Shown here: positions 7,784 through 16,062 of the stretch, piece after piece | Position numbering within the stretch: position 1 is the stretch's first letter | How the letters are laid out: every line of letters begins with the position of its first letter | Assembly (NCBI RefSeq): GCF_937941905.1 | Contig: NZ_CALDGS010000003.1 | Coordinates: 1-60,523, forward strand | Reading direction: 5' to 3' | Source of the DNA: an uncultured Mycolicibacterium sp. | Lineage (GTDB): Bacteria > Actinomycetota > Actinomycetes > Mycobacteriales > Mycobacteriaceae | Length of the DNA: 60,523 nucleotides | Program-made: the position numbers and the translations under genes | The notes under the pieces: generated by a model | What the model was told of the DNA's origin: nothing | Databases searched by the model: none | The model's input: the letters and a program-made list of their open reading frames with translations, nothing else

Positions 7784-8799
7784 AGGTTCGCCAGGATCCG
7801 CTCGCCGACCTCGGTGGTCGACAGTGCCGCGTCGCCGCGGGTGGCCAGATGGGCGGCCACCGCCTTGTCCACCCGGGCGGCGGCCTCGTGCTCGCCGACG
7901 TGCGACAGCAGCAACGCCACCGACATGACCGCCGCGGTCGGGTCGGCCTTGCCGGTCCCGGCGATGTCCGGGGCCGAGCCGTGCACCGGCTCGAACATCG
8001 ACGGGTTGGTGCGGGTGGCGTCGATGTTGCCGCTGGCGGCCAGCCCGATGCCGCCGCACACCGCCGCGGCCAGGTCGGTGATGATGTCGCCGAACAGGTT
8101 GTCGGTGACGATCACGTCGAACCGGCCCGGATCGGTGACCAGGTGGATGGTGGCCGCGTCGATGTGCTGGTAGGCCACTTCGACGTCGGGGAACTCCGCG
8201 CCCACCCGCTCGACGGTGCGCGACCACAGGCTGCCGGCGAACGCGAGCACGTTGGTCTTGTGCACCAGCGTCAGGTGCTTGCGGCGCTGCTGGGCCCGGG
8301 TGAACGCGTCACGCACCACCCGCTCCACGCCGAAGGCGGTGTTCACGCTCACCTCGGTGGCCACCTCGTGCGGGGTGCCCACCCGCAGCGCGCCGCCGTT
8401 GCCGGTGTAGGGGCCCTCGGTGCCCTCGCGCACCACCACGAAGTCGATCTCCGGCGCCCCGGCCAGGGGGCTGGTCACCCCCGGGTAGAGCCGGGCCGGC
8501 CGCAGGTTGATGTGGTGGTCGAGCTCGAACCGGATGCGCAGCAGCAGCCCGCGTTCCAGCAGCCCGGGCGGCACCGACGGGTCGCCGATGGCGCCGAGCA
8601 GGATCGCGTCGTGGCCGCGCAGCTCGTCGAGCACGCCCTCCGGCAGTACCTCCCCGGTGGCGTGGTAGCGCCGCGCCCCCAGGTCGTAGTGGGTCTTCTC
8701 GACACCCGGCAGCACGGCGTCGAGCACCTTCACGGCCTCGCCGATCACCTCCGGGCCGATGCCGTCACCCGGGATGACGGCCAGTTTCAGTCCGCTCAC
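7780..8799 (-). CDS. leuB: 3-isopropylmalate dehydrogenase
   Basis: NAD-dependent oxidative decarboxylation of 3-isopropylmalate in leucine synthesis. The 339-aa protein has the GDGIGPEV N-terminal motif, the metal-binding DNLFGDI region and the NAD-binding VHGSAPDIAG loop. Its GTG start overlaps the serA stop by 4 nt, so serA-leuB is one transcription unit. Its 3' end overlaps the MFS gene end on the other strand. Confidence 0.96.
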   Translation of the reverse strand: MSGLKLAVIPGDGIGPEVIGEAVKVLDAVLPGVEKTHYDLGARRYHATGEVLPEGVLDELRGHDAILLGAIGDPSVPPGLLERGLLLRIRFELDHHINLRPARLYPGVTSPLAGAPEIDFVVVREGTEGPYTGNGGALRVGTPHEVATEVSVNTAFGVERVVRDAFTRAQQRRKHLTLVHKTNVLAFAGSLWSRTVERVGAEFPDVEVAYQHIDAATIHLVTDPGRFDVIVTDNLFGDIITDLAAAVCGGIGLAASGNIDATRTNPSMFEPVHGSAPDIAGTGKADPTAAVMSVALLLSHVGEHEAAARVDKAVAAHLATRGDAALSTTEVGERILANL

Positions 8800-10382
8800 G
8801 ACAGATCAACCACTTCCAGTGTCTCGGCACCCACAGCGGTGCCGATCTCCGCCCGTACGTCCGCGGGCACGTCCCGGTCCAGACGCAGCATGATGGTCGC
8901 TCCCTCGCCGCTGATGTCCTGGCTGAGCTGGGCGGCCAGGATGTTCACGCCGGCCGCGCCGAGCAGGGTGCCGATCTTGCCGAGCGCGCCCGGCCTGTCC
9001 TCGTAGTGGATGATCAGGTTCACCCCTTCGGCGCGCAGATCGAAGTTGCGGCCGTTGATCTGGACGATCTTCTCCACCTGCCCGGAGCCGGACAGGGTGC
9101 CGGCAACGTTGGTCACACTGCCGTCGGCGCCCACCGCGCGCACGTCGAGCACGCTGCGGTGGTTCGGGCTCTCGGTGACCTTGACCAGCTCGGTGTCCAC
9201 CCCGCGCTCGGCGGCCAGGGCCGGCGCGTTGACGAACGTCACCTGCTGGTCGGTGATCGTGGCGAACAGCCCACGCAGGGCCGAGAGCTTCAGCACCTCA
9301 ACGTCTTCGGCGGCCAGCTCGCCGCACACCCGCACGCTCAGCGTGGTGGTCGGCTCGGTGGCCAGGGTGCCGGCCAGCAGGCCCAGCTTGCGGGCCAGAT
9401 CCAGCCACGGCGACACCTCGTCGCTGACCGGGCCGGCACCGACGTTGACCGCGTCGGGCACGAACTCGCCGGCCAGCGCCAGCCGCACGCTGCGCGCCAC
9501 GTCGGTGCCGGCGCGGTCCTGCGCCTCGGCGGTGGACGCCCCCAGGTGCGGGGTCACCACCACCTGGGGCAGCTCGAACAGCGGGCTGTCGGTGCACGGC
9601 TCGGTGGCGAACACGTCGATGCCGGCGGCGCGCACATGGCCGCTGCGGACCGCCTCCGCCAGCGCCTCCTCGTCGATCAGCCCGCCGCGGGCGGCGTTGA
9701 CGATGATCACACCGGGCTTGGTCCTGGCCAGCGCGTCCCGCCCGATCAGCCCGGCGGTCTCCGGGGTCTTCGGCAGGTGCACGGTGATGATGTCGGCGCG
9801 GGTCAGCAGCTCGTCGAGGCCGACCAGTTCCGCCCCGAGCTGGGCGGCACGCGCCGGGGCCACGTAGGGGTCGTAGGCCAGCAGGTGGGTGCCGAAGGCG
9901 GCCAGCCGCTGCGCGACGAGCTGGCCGATGCGGCCCAGCCCGACCACGCCGACGGTCTTGCCGTAGATCTCGGTGCCGGAGAACTGCGAGCGCTTCCAGG
10001 TGTGGGCGCGCAGCGTGGCGTCGGCCTGCGGGATCTGCCGGGCGGCCGCCAGCAGCAGGGCCACCGCGTGCTCGGCGGCGGAGTGGATGTTCGACGTGGG
10101 CGCGTTGACCACGAGCACACCGCGCGCGGTCGCGGCCTCGACGTCAACGTTGTCGAGCCCCACCCCGGCCCGCGCGACGATCTTCAGCTTGGGCGCGGCC
10201 GCCAGCACCTCGGCGTCCACCTGGGTCGCCGAACGGACCAGCAGCGCGTCCGCATCGGCCACGGCGGCCAGCAGTTTCGGCCGGTCCGGGCCGTCGACCC
10301 AGCGGACCTCGACCTGGTCCCCCAGGGCGGCGACGGTCGATTCGGCGAGCTTGTCGGCGATCAGTACAACGGGAAGGCTCAC
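8796..10382 (-). CDS. serA: D-3-phosphoglycerate dehydrogenase
   Basis: First enzyme of the phosphorylated serine pathway; the last enzyme, SerB2, is encoded at 45-46 kb. The 528-aa protein is the long type. A catalytic NAD domain holds the Rossmann motif VGLGRIGQLV (about residue 147) and the HLGAST histidine (about residue 280). An intervening domain and a C-terminal ACT domain for serine feedback follow (from about 455). GTG start, 6 nt after a TAGGCT hexamer. Confidence 0.96.
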   Translation of the reverse strand: MSLPVVLIADKLAESTVAALGDQVEVRWVDGPDRPKLLAAVADADALLVRSATQVDAEVLAAAPKLKIVARAGVGLDNVDVEAATARGVLVVNAPTSNIHSAAEHAVALLLAAARQIPQADATLRAHTWKRSQFSGTEIYGKTVGVVGLGRIGQLVAQRLAAFGTHLLAYDPYVAPARAAQLGAELVGLDELLTRADIITVHLPKTPETAGLIGRDALARTKPGVIIVNAARGGLIDEEALAEAVRSGHVRAAGIDVFATEPCTDSPLFELPQVVVTPHLGASTAEAQDRAGTDVARSVRLALAGEFVPDAVNVGAGPVSDEVSPWLDLARKLGLLAGTLATEPTTTLSVRVCGELAAEDVEVLKLSALRGLFATITDQQVTFVNAPALAAERGVDTELVKVTESPNHRSVLDVRAVGADGSVTNVAGTLSGSGQVEKIVQINGRNFDLRAEGVNLIIHYEDRPGALGKIGTLLGAAGVNILAAQLSQDISGEGATIMLRLDRDVPADVRAEIGTAVGAETLEVVDLS

Positions 10383-10394
10383 CCGACCAGCCTA
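10383..10394 (-). promoter_or_regulatory. Leaderless promoter of serA-leuB
   Basis: On the minus strand TAGGCT (10389-10394) is followed by 6 nt and the GTG of serA. The geometry predicts transcription starting at the start codon. Confidence 0.5.
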
Positions 10395-10413
10395 AAGGAC
10401 CACGCCGTGCCGG

Positions 10414-10426
10414 TAGTTTGGGGTCG
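10414..10426 (+). promoter_or_regulatory. Leaderless promoter of the FAD oxidoreductase
   Basis: TAGTTT (10414-10419) is followed by 7 nt and the GTG at 10427. It is divergent from the serA promoter within a 44-nt intergenic space. Confidence 0.5.
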
Positions 10427-11857
10427 GTGGACGTGACGGTCGTCGGCAGCGGGCCCAACGGGCTGGCCGCGGCGGTGGTCTGTGCCCGGGCCGGGCTGCG
10501 GGTGCGGGTGCTCGAGGCCCAGCCCACCGCGGGCGGCGGGTCGCGCACCGTGGCGGACCCGGAGTTCCCCGGCGTCCGCCACGACGTGTGCTCGGCGGTG
10601 CACCCGCTGGGGCTGGCCTCGCCGTTCTTCGCCGCCTTCGACCTGGCCGCGCGCGGGGTGCGGATGCGGGTCCCGGAGATCTCCTACGCCAACCCGCTGC
10701 CGGACGGTTCGGCGGCGGTGGCCTACCGGGATCTGGACCGCACCTGCGCCGAGTTGTCCGACGGCCGCGGCTGGCGCCGACTGTTCGGCCCGCTGGTGGA
10801 GCGCCCCGACGCGGTGGTGCGGTTCTTCCTCGGCGACAAGCGCAGCCTGCCGGCCGACCCGGTCGGCACCGTGCGGGCCGGGCTGCGGGTGCTGGCCCAC
10901 GGCGGCCCGGCCTGGGGGCTGCTGCGCGGCGAGGACACCCGCGCCCTGCTGACCGGGGTCGGCGCGCACGCGATCACGCCGATGCCCTCCCCGGTGAACG
11001 CGGGCGCGGCGGTCCTGCTCGGCACGCTGGCGCACACCGTGGGCTGGCCGGTGCCGGTGGGCGGCAGCCAGGTGATCGCCGATGCGCTGATCGCCGATCT
11101 GACCGCGCACGGCGGCGAACTCGTCGTCGGCGAACCGGTGACCGCTCCCCCGCCCGGGGTGGTGATCTACGACACCGCGCCCACCGCACTGCTGGACATC
11201 TACGGCGACGCGGTGCCGCCGCGCTACGCCCGGGCGTTGCGCCGCTACCGGTTCGGGCCGGGGGTGTGCAAGGTCGACTTCGTGCTGTCCGGCGAGATCC
11301 CGTGGCGGGACCCGCGGATGGCGGCTGCGCCCACCGTGCACCTGGGTGGCACCCGCGCGCAGATGGCCGCCGCCGAACGGGATGTCGCGCGGGGCCGGCA
11401 CGCCGAGCACCCGATGATCCTGGCGGTGCTGCCGCACCTGGCCGACCCGTCGCGCATCGACGCCGCGGGCCGGCGCCCGCTGTGGACCTACGCGCACGTG
11501 CCGGCCGGCTCCCCCGTCGACCTCACCGAGACCGTCGTCGCGGCGTTCGAGCGGGCCGCACCCGGGTTCCGGGACCTGGTGGTGGCGGCCCGCTGCGTGC
11601 CGGCCGCGCGGATGGCCGAGCACAACGCCAACTACGTCGGCGGGGACATCATCGTCGGCGGGGCGACGCTGTTCGCCGCGCTGGTCGGCCCGACGTTGCG
11701 GTGGAATCCGTGGAGCACCCCGATCCCGGGGGCCTACCTGTGCTCGTCGGCCACCCCGCCGGGCACCGGGGTGCACGGGATGGCCGGGTTCTACGCGGCG
11801 CGCACCGTGCTGCGCCGCGAGTTCGGCATCACCGCGCCGCCGGCGCTGGCGCCCTGA
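10427..11857 (+). CDS. Phytoene-dehydrogenase-like FAD/NAD(P) oxidoreductase
   Basis: A 476-aa flavoprotein of the phytoene desaturase/amine oxidase superfamily. The FAD-binding Rossmann motif VVGSGPNGLAAAV is near residues 5-17. A C-terminal FAD contact region (GAYLCSSATPPGTGVHGMAG) closes the fold. The substrate is unknown; no carotenoid genes are nearby. I chose GTG at 10427 because MDVTVVGSG is the family start and a -10 hexamer sits 7 nt upstream; an upstream TTG at 10418 would add three residues. Homologous to the gene next to serA in M. tuberculosis (Rv2997). Confidence 0.88.
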   Translation: MDVTVVGSGPNGLAAAVVCARAGLRVRVLEAQPTAGGGSRTVADPEFPGVRHDVCSAVHPLGLASPFFAAFDLAARGVRMRVPEISYANPLPDGSAAVAYRDLDRTCAELSDGRGWRRLFGPLVERPDAVVRFFLGDKRSLPADPVGTVRAGLRVLAHGGPAWGLLRGEDTRALLTGVGAHAITPMPSPVNAGAAVLLGTLAHTVGWPVPVGGSQVIADALIADLTAHGGELVVGEPVTAPPPGVVIYDTAPTALLDIYGDAVPPRYARALRRYRFGPGVCKVDFVLSGEIPWRDPRMAAAPTVHLGGTRAQMAAAERDVARGRHAEHPMILAVLPHLADPSRIDAAGRRPLWTYAHVPAGSPVDLTETVVAAFERAAPGFRDLVVAARCVPAARMAEHNANYVGGDIIVGGATLFAALVGPTLRWNPWSTPIPGAYLCSSATPPGTGVHGMAGFYAARTVLRREFGITAPPALAP

Positions 11858-11862
11858 ACGCG

Positions 11863-11897
11863 CTTCGGCGCGGCCGGCGGTGCCGGCCGCGCCGAAG
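11863..11897. terminator. Perfect 16-bp bidirectional hairpin
   Basis: Arms at 11863-11878 and 11882-11897 are exact reverse complements (CTTCGGCGCGGCCGGC and its complement) with a 3-nt loop. It lies between the convergent oxidoreductase and ilvC. No U-tract. Confidence 0.8.
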
Positions 11898-11907
11898 TCG
11901 TTGGCTC

Positions 11908-12921
11908 TCAGGCGGTCTCGGTGATCGGCCGATCCACCCAGCTCATCAGGGCGCGCAGCTTCTTGCCGGTCACCTCGATCGGGTGCTCGGCGTTCTTGCG
12001 GCGCAGCTCCTCGAGCTCCTTGTTGCCGCCCTCGACGTTGGCGACCAGCCGCTTGACGAAGGTGCCGTCCTGGATCTCCTTGAGGATCTGGCGCATCCGG
12101 TCCTTGGTGCCCTCGTCGATGACGCGCGGGCCGGACAGGTAGCCGCCGAACTCCGCGGTGTCGGACACCGAGTAGTTCATCCGCGCGATGCCGCCCTCGT
12201 ACATCAGGTCGACGATGAGCTTGAGCTCGTGCAGCACCTCGAAGTAGGCCATCTCCGGGGCGTACCCGGCCTCCACCATGACGTCGAAGCCGGCCTTGAC
12301 CAGTTCCTCGGTGCCGCCGCACAGCACGGCCTGCTCACCGAACAGGTCGGTCTCGGTCTCCTCCTTGAAGGTGGTCTTGATGATGCCGGCACGCCCGCCA
12401 CCGATGCCCTTGGCGTAGGACAGCGCCAGCGCCTGGCCCTCGCCCTTGGGGTCCTGGTGCACGGCGATCAGGCAGGGCACGCCCTTGCCGTCGACGAACT
12501 GGCGGCGCACCAGGTGACCCGGGCCCTTCGGCGCGACCATCGCGACGGTGACGTTGGCCGGCGGCTTGATCAGCCCGAAGTGGATGTTCAGGCCGTGGCC
12601 GAAGAACAGGGCGTCGCCGTCCTTGAGGTGCGGCTCGATGTCGTTGGTGAAGATCTCGGCCTGGGCGGTGTCGGGGGCGAGCAGCATGATGACGTCGGCC
12701 CACTTGGCGACCTCGGCCGGGGTGTCGACCTCCAGCCCCTGCTCGGTGACCTTCTCGCGGGACTTCGAACCCTCGCGCAGGCCGACCTTGACCTGCACAC
12801 CGGAGTCGCGCAGGCTCAGCGCATGGGCATGGCCCTGGCTGCCGTAGCCGATGACCCCGACCTTGCGACCCTGGATGATCGACAGGTCGGCGTCGTCGTC
12901 GTAGAACATCTCAACTGCCAC
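11908..12921 (-). CDS. ilvC: Ketol-acid reductoisomerase (NADP+)
   Basis: Second common enzyme of valine and isoleucine synthesis. Class I (short) KARI of 337 aa with GYGSQG at residues 25-30 for NADPH binding and the acidic Mg-binding residues in the C-terminal knot. GTG at 12921 (MAVEMFYDDDADL) matches the family start and has AGGAAAGAAG upstream; the reading frame extends further but without similarity. It is last in ilvB-ilvN-ilvC, 43 nt after ilvN. Confidence 0.96.
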   Translation of the reverse strand: MAVEMFYDDDADLSIIQGRKVGVIGYGSQGHAHALSLRDSGVQVKVGLREGSKSREKVTEQGLEVDTPAEVAKWADVIMLLAPDTAQAEIFTNDIEPHLKDGDALFFGHGLNIHFGLIKPPANVTVAMVAPKGPGHLVRRQFVDGKGVPCLIAVHQDPKGEGQALALSYAKGIGGGRAGIIKTTFKEETETDLFGEQAVLCGGTEELVKAGFDVMVEAGYAPEMAYFEVLHELKLIVDLMYEGGIARMNYSVSDTAEFGGYLSGPRVIDEGTKDRMRQILKEIQDGTFVKRLVANVEGGNKELEELRRKNAEHPIEVTGKKLRALMSWVDRPITETA

Positions 12922-12964
12922 GTGATTCTTCTTTCCTGATTCTTCGTTGCTACCTGACGGATCC

Positions 12965-13471
12965 CTACTTGACGGACCCGATGCCGCGCGGCCCGCGTGA
13001 CAAGGACACCACACCGGACTGCACCAGCTCGCGAATACCGTACGGCTCCAGGACCCGCAGCAGTGCCTCCAGCTTGTCCTGGGTGCCGGTCGCCTCGATG
13101 GTCAACGACTCGGTCGACACATCGACAACCTTGGCGCGGAACAGATTCACCGCCTCGATGATCTGACCGCGGGTGGCCGCGTCGGCGCGCACCTTGATCA
13201 GCGCCAGCTCGCGGGCCACCGAGTTGTCCGGGTCCTGCTCCACGATCTTGATGACGTTGATCAGCTTGTTGAGCTGTTTGGTGATCTGCTCGAGCGGCTG
13301 ATCCTCGACCCGGACCACGATCGTCATCCGGGAGATGTTCTTCTGCTCGGTGGCGCCGACGGCGAGCGACTCGATGTTGAAGCCGCGCCGGGAGAACAGC
13401 GCCGCGACGCGCGCGAGCACGCCGGGCTTGTCCTCGACGAGCACCGAGAGGGTGTGGGTGGAGACGCTCAT
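12965..13471 (-). CDS. ilvN: Acetolactate synthase regulatory subunit
   Basis: Small subunit of acetohydroxyacid synthase, which activates IlvB and confers valine feedback. The 168-aa protein has an N-terminal ACT domain (LSVLVEDKPGVLARV, residues 7-21) and a C-terminal ACT-like domain. The ATG overlaps the ilvB TGA by one base, indicating coupled translation. Confidence 0.96.
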   Translation of the reverse strand: MSVSTHTLSVLVEDKPGVLARVAALFSRRGFNIESLAVGATEQKNISRMTIVVRVEDQPLEQITKQLNKLINVIKIVEQDPDNSVARELALIKVRADAATRGQIIEAVNLFRAKVVDVSTESLTIEATGTQDKLEALLRVLEPYGIRELVQSGVVSLSRGPRGIGSVK

Positions 13472-15306
13472 CAGGCGTGGCCCTCCTCGTTGTCGTCGAA
13501 CAGCGGCCGGATGTCGCGCGCCGCCATGATCTCGTCGTTGCTGGTGCCGGCGGCGACCATCGGCCACACCTGGGCGTCGGCGCCGACGATGAAGTCGATG
13601 ACCACCGGGCGGTCGTTGATGGCGCGCGCCCGCTCGATCATGTCGGCGACGTCCTCGGCCCGCTCACAACGCATCCCGACGCAGCCGAGGGCCTCGGCGA
13701 GCTTGACGAAGTCCGGGATCCACTGGGTGTGGGTGGCCAGATCGGTGTTGCTGTACCGCTCGTCGTAGAACAGCGTCTGCCACTGGCGCACCATGCCCAG
13801 GTTGCCGTTGTTGATCAGCGCGACCTTGATCGGCACGCCCTCGATGGCGCAGGTGGCCAGCTCCTGGTTGGTCATCTGGAAGCAGCCGTCGCCGTCGATG
13901 GCCCACACCTCGGCGTCCGGCCGGCCCATCTTGGCGCCCATCGCCGCCGGGATGGCGAACCCCATGGTGCCCAGGCCGCCGGAGTTGATCCAGGTCTTGG
14001 GCTTCTCGTAGTTGATGAACTGCGCGGCCCACATCTGGTGCTGGCCCACGCCGGCGACGTAGACCGCGTCCGGGCCCGCCAGCTTGCCCAGCGTCTCGAT
14101 GACGAACTCGGGCGAGAGCTTGCCGTCGCTCTGCGGGCCGTAGCTCAGCGGATAGGTGTTCTGCAGCCCGCGCAGGTAGGTCCACCAGTCGTCCAGGTTC
14201 GGCCGCGGGCCGCCGTCCCGGCGCAGCGCGGCGACCAGGTCGGCGATGACGGCCTTGACATCGCCCACGATCGGCACGTCGGCGTGCCGGTTCTTGCCGA
14301 TCTCGGCCGGGTCGATGTCGGCGTGGATGACCTTGGCCTCCGGCGCGAACGAGTCCAGCCGACCGGTCACCCGGTCGTCGAACCGGGTGCCCAGCGCGAT
14401 GAGCAGGTCGCTGCGCTGCATCGCACCCACCGCCGCGACCGTGCCGTGCATGCCGGGCATGCCCAGGTTCTGCGGGTGGCTGTCCGGGAACGCGCCGCGC
14501 GCCATCAGCGTGGTGACCACCGGGATGCCGGTCAGCTCGGCCAGCTCGCGCAGCTCGGCGCTGGCGTCACCGCGGATCACCCCGCCGCCCACGTAGAGCA
14601 CCGGCTTGCGGGCGGCCGCGATCAGCTTGGCGGCCTCGCGGATCTGGCGGCTGTGCGGCTTGGTGTTCGGCTTGTAGCCGGGCAGCTCCATCCGCGGCGG
14701 CCAGCTGAAGGTGCACTGGCCCTGCAGCAGGTCCTTGGGGATGTCGACGAGCACCGGGCCGGGACGGCCGGTGGCGGCGATGTGGAACGCCTCGGCGATG
14801 ATCCGCGGGATGTCGTCGCCGTCGCGGACCAGGAAGTTGTGCTTGGTGATCGGCATGGTGATGCCGGAGATGTCGGCTTCCTGGAACGCGTCGGTGCCGA
14901 TCAGGCTGCGCCCGACCTGCCCGGTGATGGCCACCACCGGGATGGAGTCGATGTTCGCGTCGGCCAGCGGGGTGACCAGGTTGGTCGCGCCCGGGCCGGA
15001 GGTGGCCATGCACACCCCCACCCGGCCGGTGGCGTGCGCGTAGCCGCTGGCGGCGTGGCCGGCGCCCTGCTCGTGGCGGACCAGCACGTGGCGCAGCTTC
15101 TTGGAGTCGAACAGCGGGTCGTAGACGGGCAGCACCGCGCCGCCCGGGATGCCGAAGATGACGTCTACGTCGAGCAGCTCCAGTGAACGAACCACGGCCT
15201 CCGCGCCGGTCATCTGCTGCGGCGGAATCCGCTTGGACGGTGTCGTCTGAGCCGGGGCGGCGCCGTTGACCGGCTTCGCCTCGGCCCGGGTGGTGGGTGC
15301 GCTCAC
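13471..15306 (-). CDS. ilvB: Acetolactate synthase catalytic subunit
   Basis: Thiamine-diphosphate enzyme making acetolactate or acetohydroxybutyrate, the committed step for valine, leucine and isoleucine. It has 611 aa from the GTG at 15306, with catalytic Glu E79 in RHEQGAGH, the FAD-binding middle domain and the ThDP/Mg motif starting GDGCFQMTNQ at about 472. A GAGGGA ribosome site lies 7 nt upstream. It is the first structural gene of ilvBNC and is preceded by a leader peptide and terminator described separately. Confidence 0.97.
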   Translation of the reverse strand: MSAPTTRAEAKPVNGAAPAQTTPSKRIPPQQMTGAEAVVRSLELLDVDVIFGIPGGAVLPVYDPLFDSKKLRHVLVRHEQGAGHAASGYAHATGRVGVCMATSGPGATNLVTPLADANIDSIPVVAITGQVGRSLIGTDAFQEADISGITMPITKHNFLVRDGDDIPRIIAEAFHIAATGRPGPVLVDIPKDLLQGQCTFSWPPRMELPGYKPNTKPHSRQIREAAKLIAAARKPVLYVGGGVIRGDASAELRELAELTGIPVVTTLMARGAFPDSHPQNLGMPGMHGTVAAVGAMQRSDLLIALGTRFDDRVTGRLDSFAPEAKVIHADIDPAEIGKNRHADVPIVGDVKAVIADLVAALRRDGGPRPNLDDWWTYLRGLQNTYPLSYGPQSDGKLSPEFVIETLGKLAGPDAVYVAGVGQHQMWAAQFINYEKPKTWINSGGLGTMGFAIPAAMGAKMGRPDAEVWAIDGDGCFQMTNQELATCAIEGVPIKVALINNGNLGMVRQWQTLFYDERYSNTDLATHTQWIPDFVKLAEALGCVGMRCERAEDVADMIERARAINDRPVVIDFIVGADAQVWPMVAAGTSNDEIMAARDIRPLFDDNEEGHA

Positions 15307-15382
15307 TTGGTGTCCCTCTTGTACTTGTTCACCGGATGTTGTTGTCGGATGCAGGTCCGCGGGAGTTTTCGCCCCGAACACG

Positions 15383-15419
15383 AAAAAACCCCCGGCAGCC
15401 GATGCTGCTGCACGAGGGT
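15383..15419 (-). terminator. ilvB transcription attenuator (intrinsic terminator)
   Basis: On the minus strand a stem made of GCAGC/GCTGC plus an outer CCCTC/GGGGG-type helix with a small internal loop is followed by TTTTTT (15383-15388). It lies between the leader peptide stop (15439) and the ilvB start (15306). A U-tract is unusual in this genome, where the other terminators seen have none. This favours a regulated intrinsic terminator. Confidence 0.8.
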
Positions 15420-15438
15420 GGCGCGTCGATGCTGGTGG

Positions 15439-15510
15439 CTATGCCCGGCAACGGGCCAGCGCGGCACCGACGCGCCAACCAATTACTACGAGCATCCCCA
15501 GGAACTGCAT
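15439..15510 (-). CDS. ilvBNC leader peptide (23 aa, branched-chain rich)
   Basis: Short frame encoding MQFLGMLVVIGWRVGAALA followed by RCRA and a TAG stop. Seven of 23 residues are Leu, Val or Ile, with a consecutive LVVI run at residues 7-10. The run uses GTA GTA ATT, codons that are rare in this GC-rich genome, so the ribosome should stall when charged Val or Ile tRNA is low. It lies 8 nt after the -10 of a consensus promoter and before the U-tract terminator. This is the classic amino acid attenuator layout, predicted for ilvB in other actinobacteria. Translation itself is inferred. Confidence 0.8.
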   Translation of the reverse strand: MQFLGMLVVIGWRVGAALARCRA

Positions 15511-15518
15511 AACAACCG

Positions 15519-15548
15519 ACGGTAGACCCTGCGCCGGTGAAAAATCAA
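15519..15548 (-). promoter_or_regulatory. ilvBNC promoter
   Basis: Minus-strand TTGATT (15543-15548) and TACCGT (15519-15524) are separated by 18 nt. Transcription would start at or just before the leader peptide ATG at 15510, leaving little or no room for a ribosome site, so the leader may be translated leaderless. Confidence 0.7.
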
Positions 15549-15623
15549 ATTCCACCCGGGGTGACATGGGCCGCAGGGCACCGCGGGCCCGGGGTGGGCA
15601 CGACCCGGTGCGAAGATGACCGG

Positions 15624-16055
15624 GTGACATCCGATCGGCGACCCCGCACCCCGGCCCCGATGGTCCTGCGCATCTCCCCGCTGGCACATCTGGGGGTGGC
15701 GATCCTGCTCGTCGGCCTGCTCCCGGCGATCGCGGCCGGCCCGCGCTGGTTCGTGGTGCTGCTGCTGGTCCCGGTGCTGCTGTCGGCGGCGGTGGTGCGC
15801 TACCGCACCGTGGCCGACCCCGACGGGCTGACCGCCCGCACCCTGCTGGGCAGCCGCCGGGTGCGCTGGGACGAGCTGAAGGGGCTGCGCTTCGACAAGG
15901 GCCGGTGGGCGGTCGCCGAACTGCGCGACGGTGACGCGGTGCGGCTGCCCGCGGTGACCTTCGCCACGCTGCCGGCGCTGGCGCTGGCCAGCGGCGGCCG
16001 GGTGCCGAACCCCTACCAGAATCCCCCGCACCGGAATCCCGGCGAACCCCGCTGA
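15624..16055 (+). CDS. PH-domain membrane protein, CFP-6 (Rv3004) like
   Basis: A 143-aa protein with two closely spaced hydrophobic helices (LAHLGVAILLVGLLPAIAA and WFVVLLLVPVLLSAAVV) and a C-terminal bacterial PH-like domain containing RTLLGSRRVRWDELKGLRF. This matches the low-molecular-weight antigen 6 family; function unknown. I chose the GTG at 15624; an ATG at 15660 (MVLRISPLAHL) is an alternative nearer the usual 112-aa length. It is divergent from the ilvB promoter and convergent with doxX, 7 nt apart. Confidence 0.75.
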   Translation: MTSDRRPRTPAPMVLRISPLAHLGVAILLVGLLPAIAAGPRWFVVLLLVPVLLSAAVVRYRTVADPDGLTARTLLGSRRVRWDELKGLRFDKGRWAVAELRDGDAVRLPAVTFATLPALALASGGRVPNPYQNPPHRNPGEPR

Positions 16056-16062
16056 TCCGGGC

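Noticed and set aside
15307..15537. Plus-strand frames (71, 72 and 117 aa) across the ilvB leader
   Set aside because: They run antisense through the leader peptide and terminator, and none has a ribosome site or recognisable domain.
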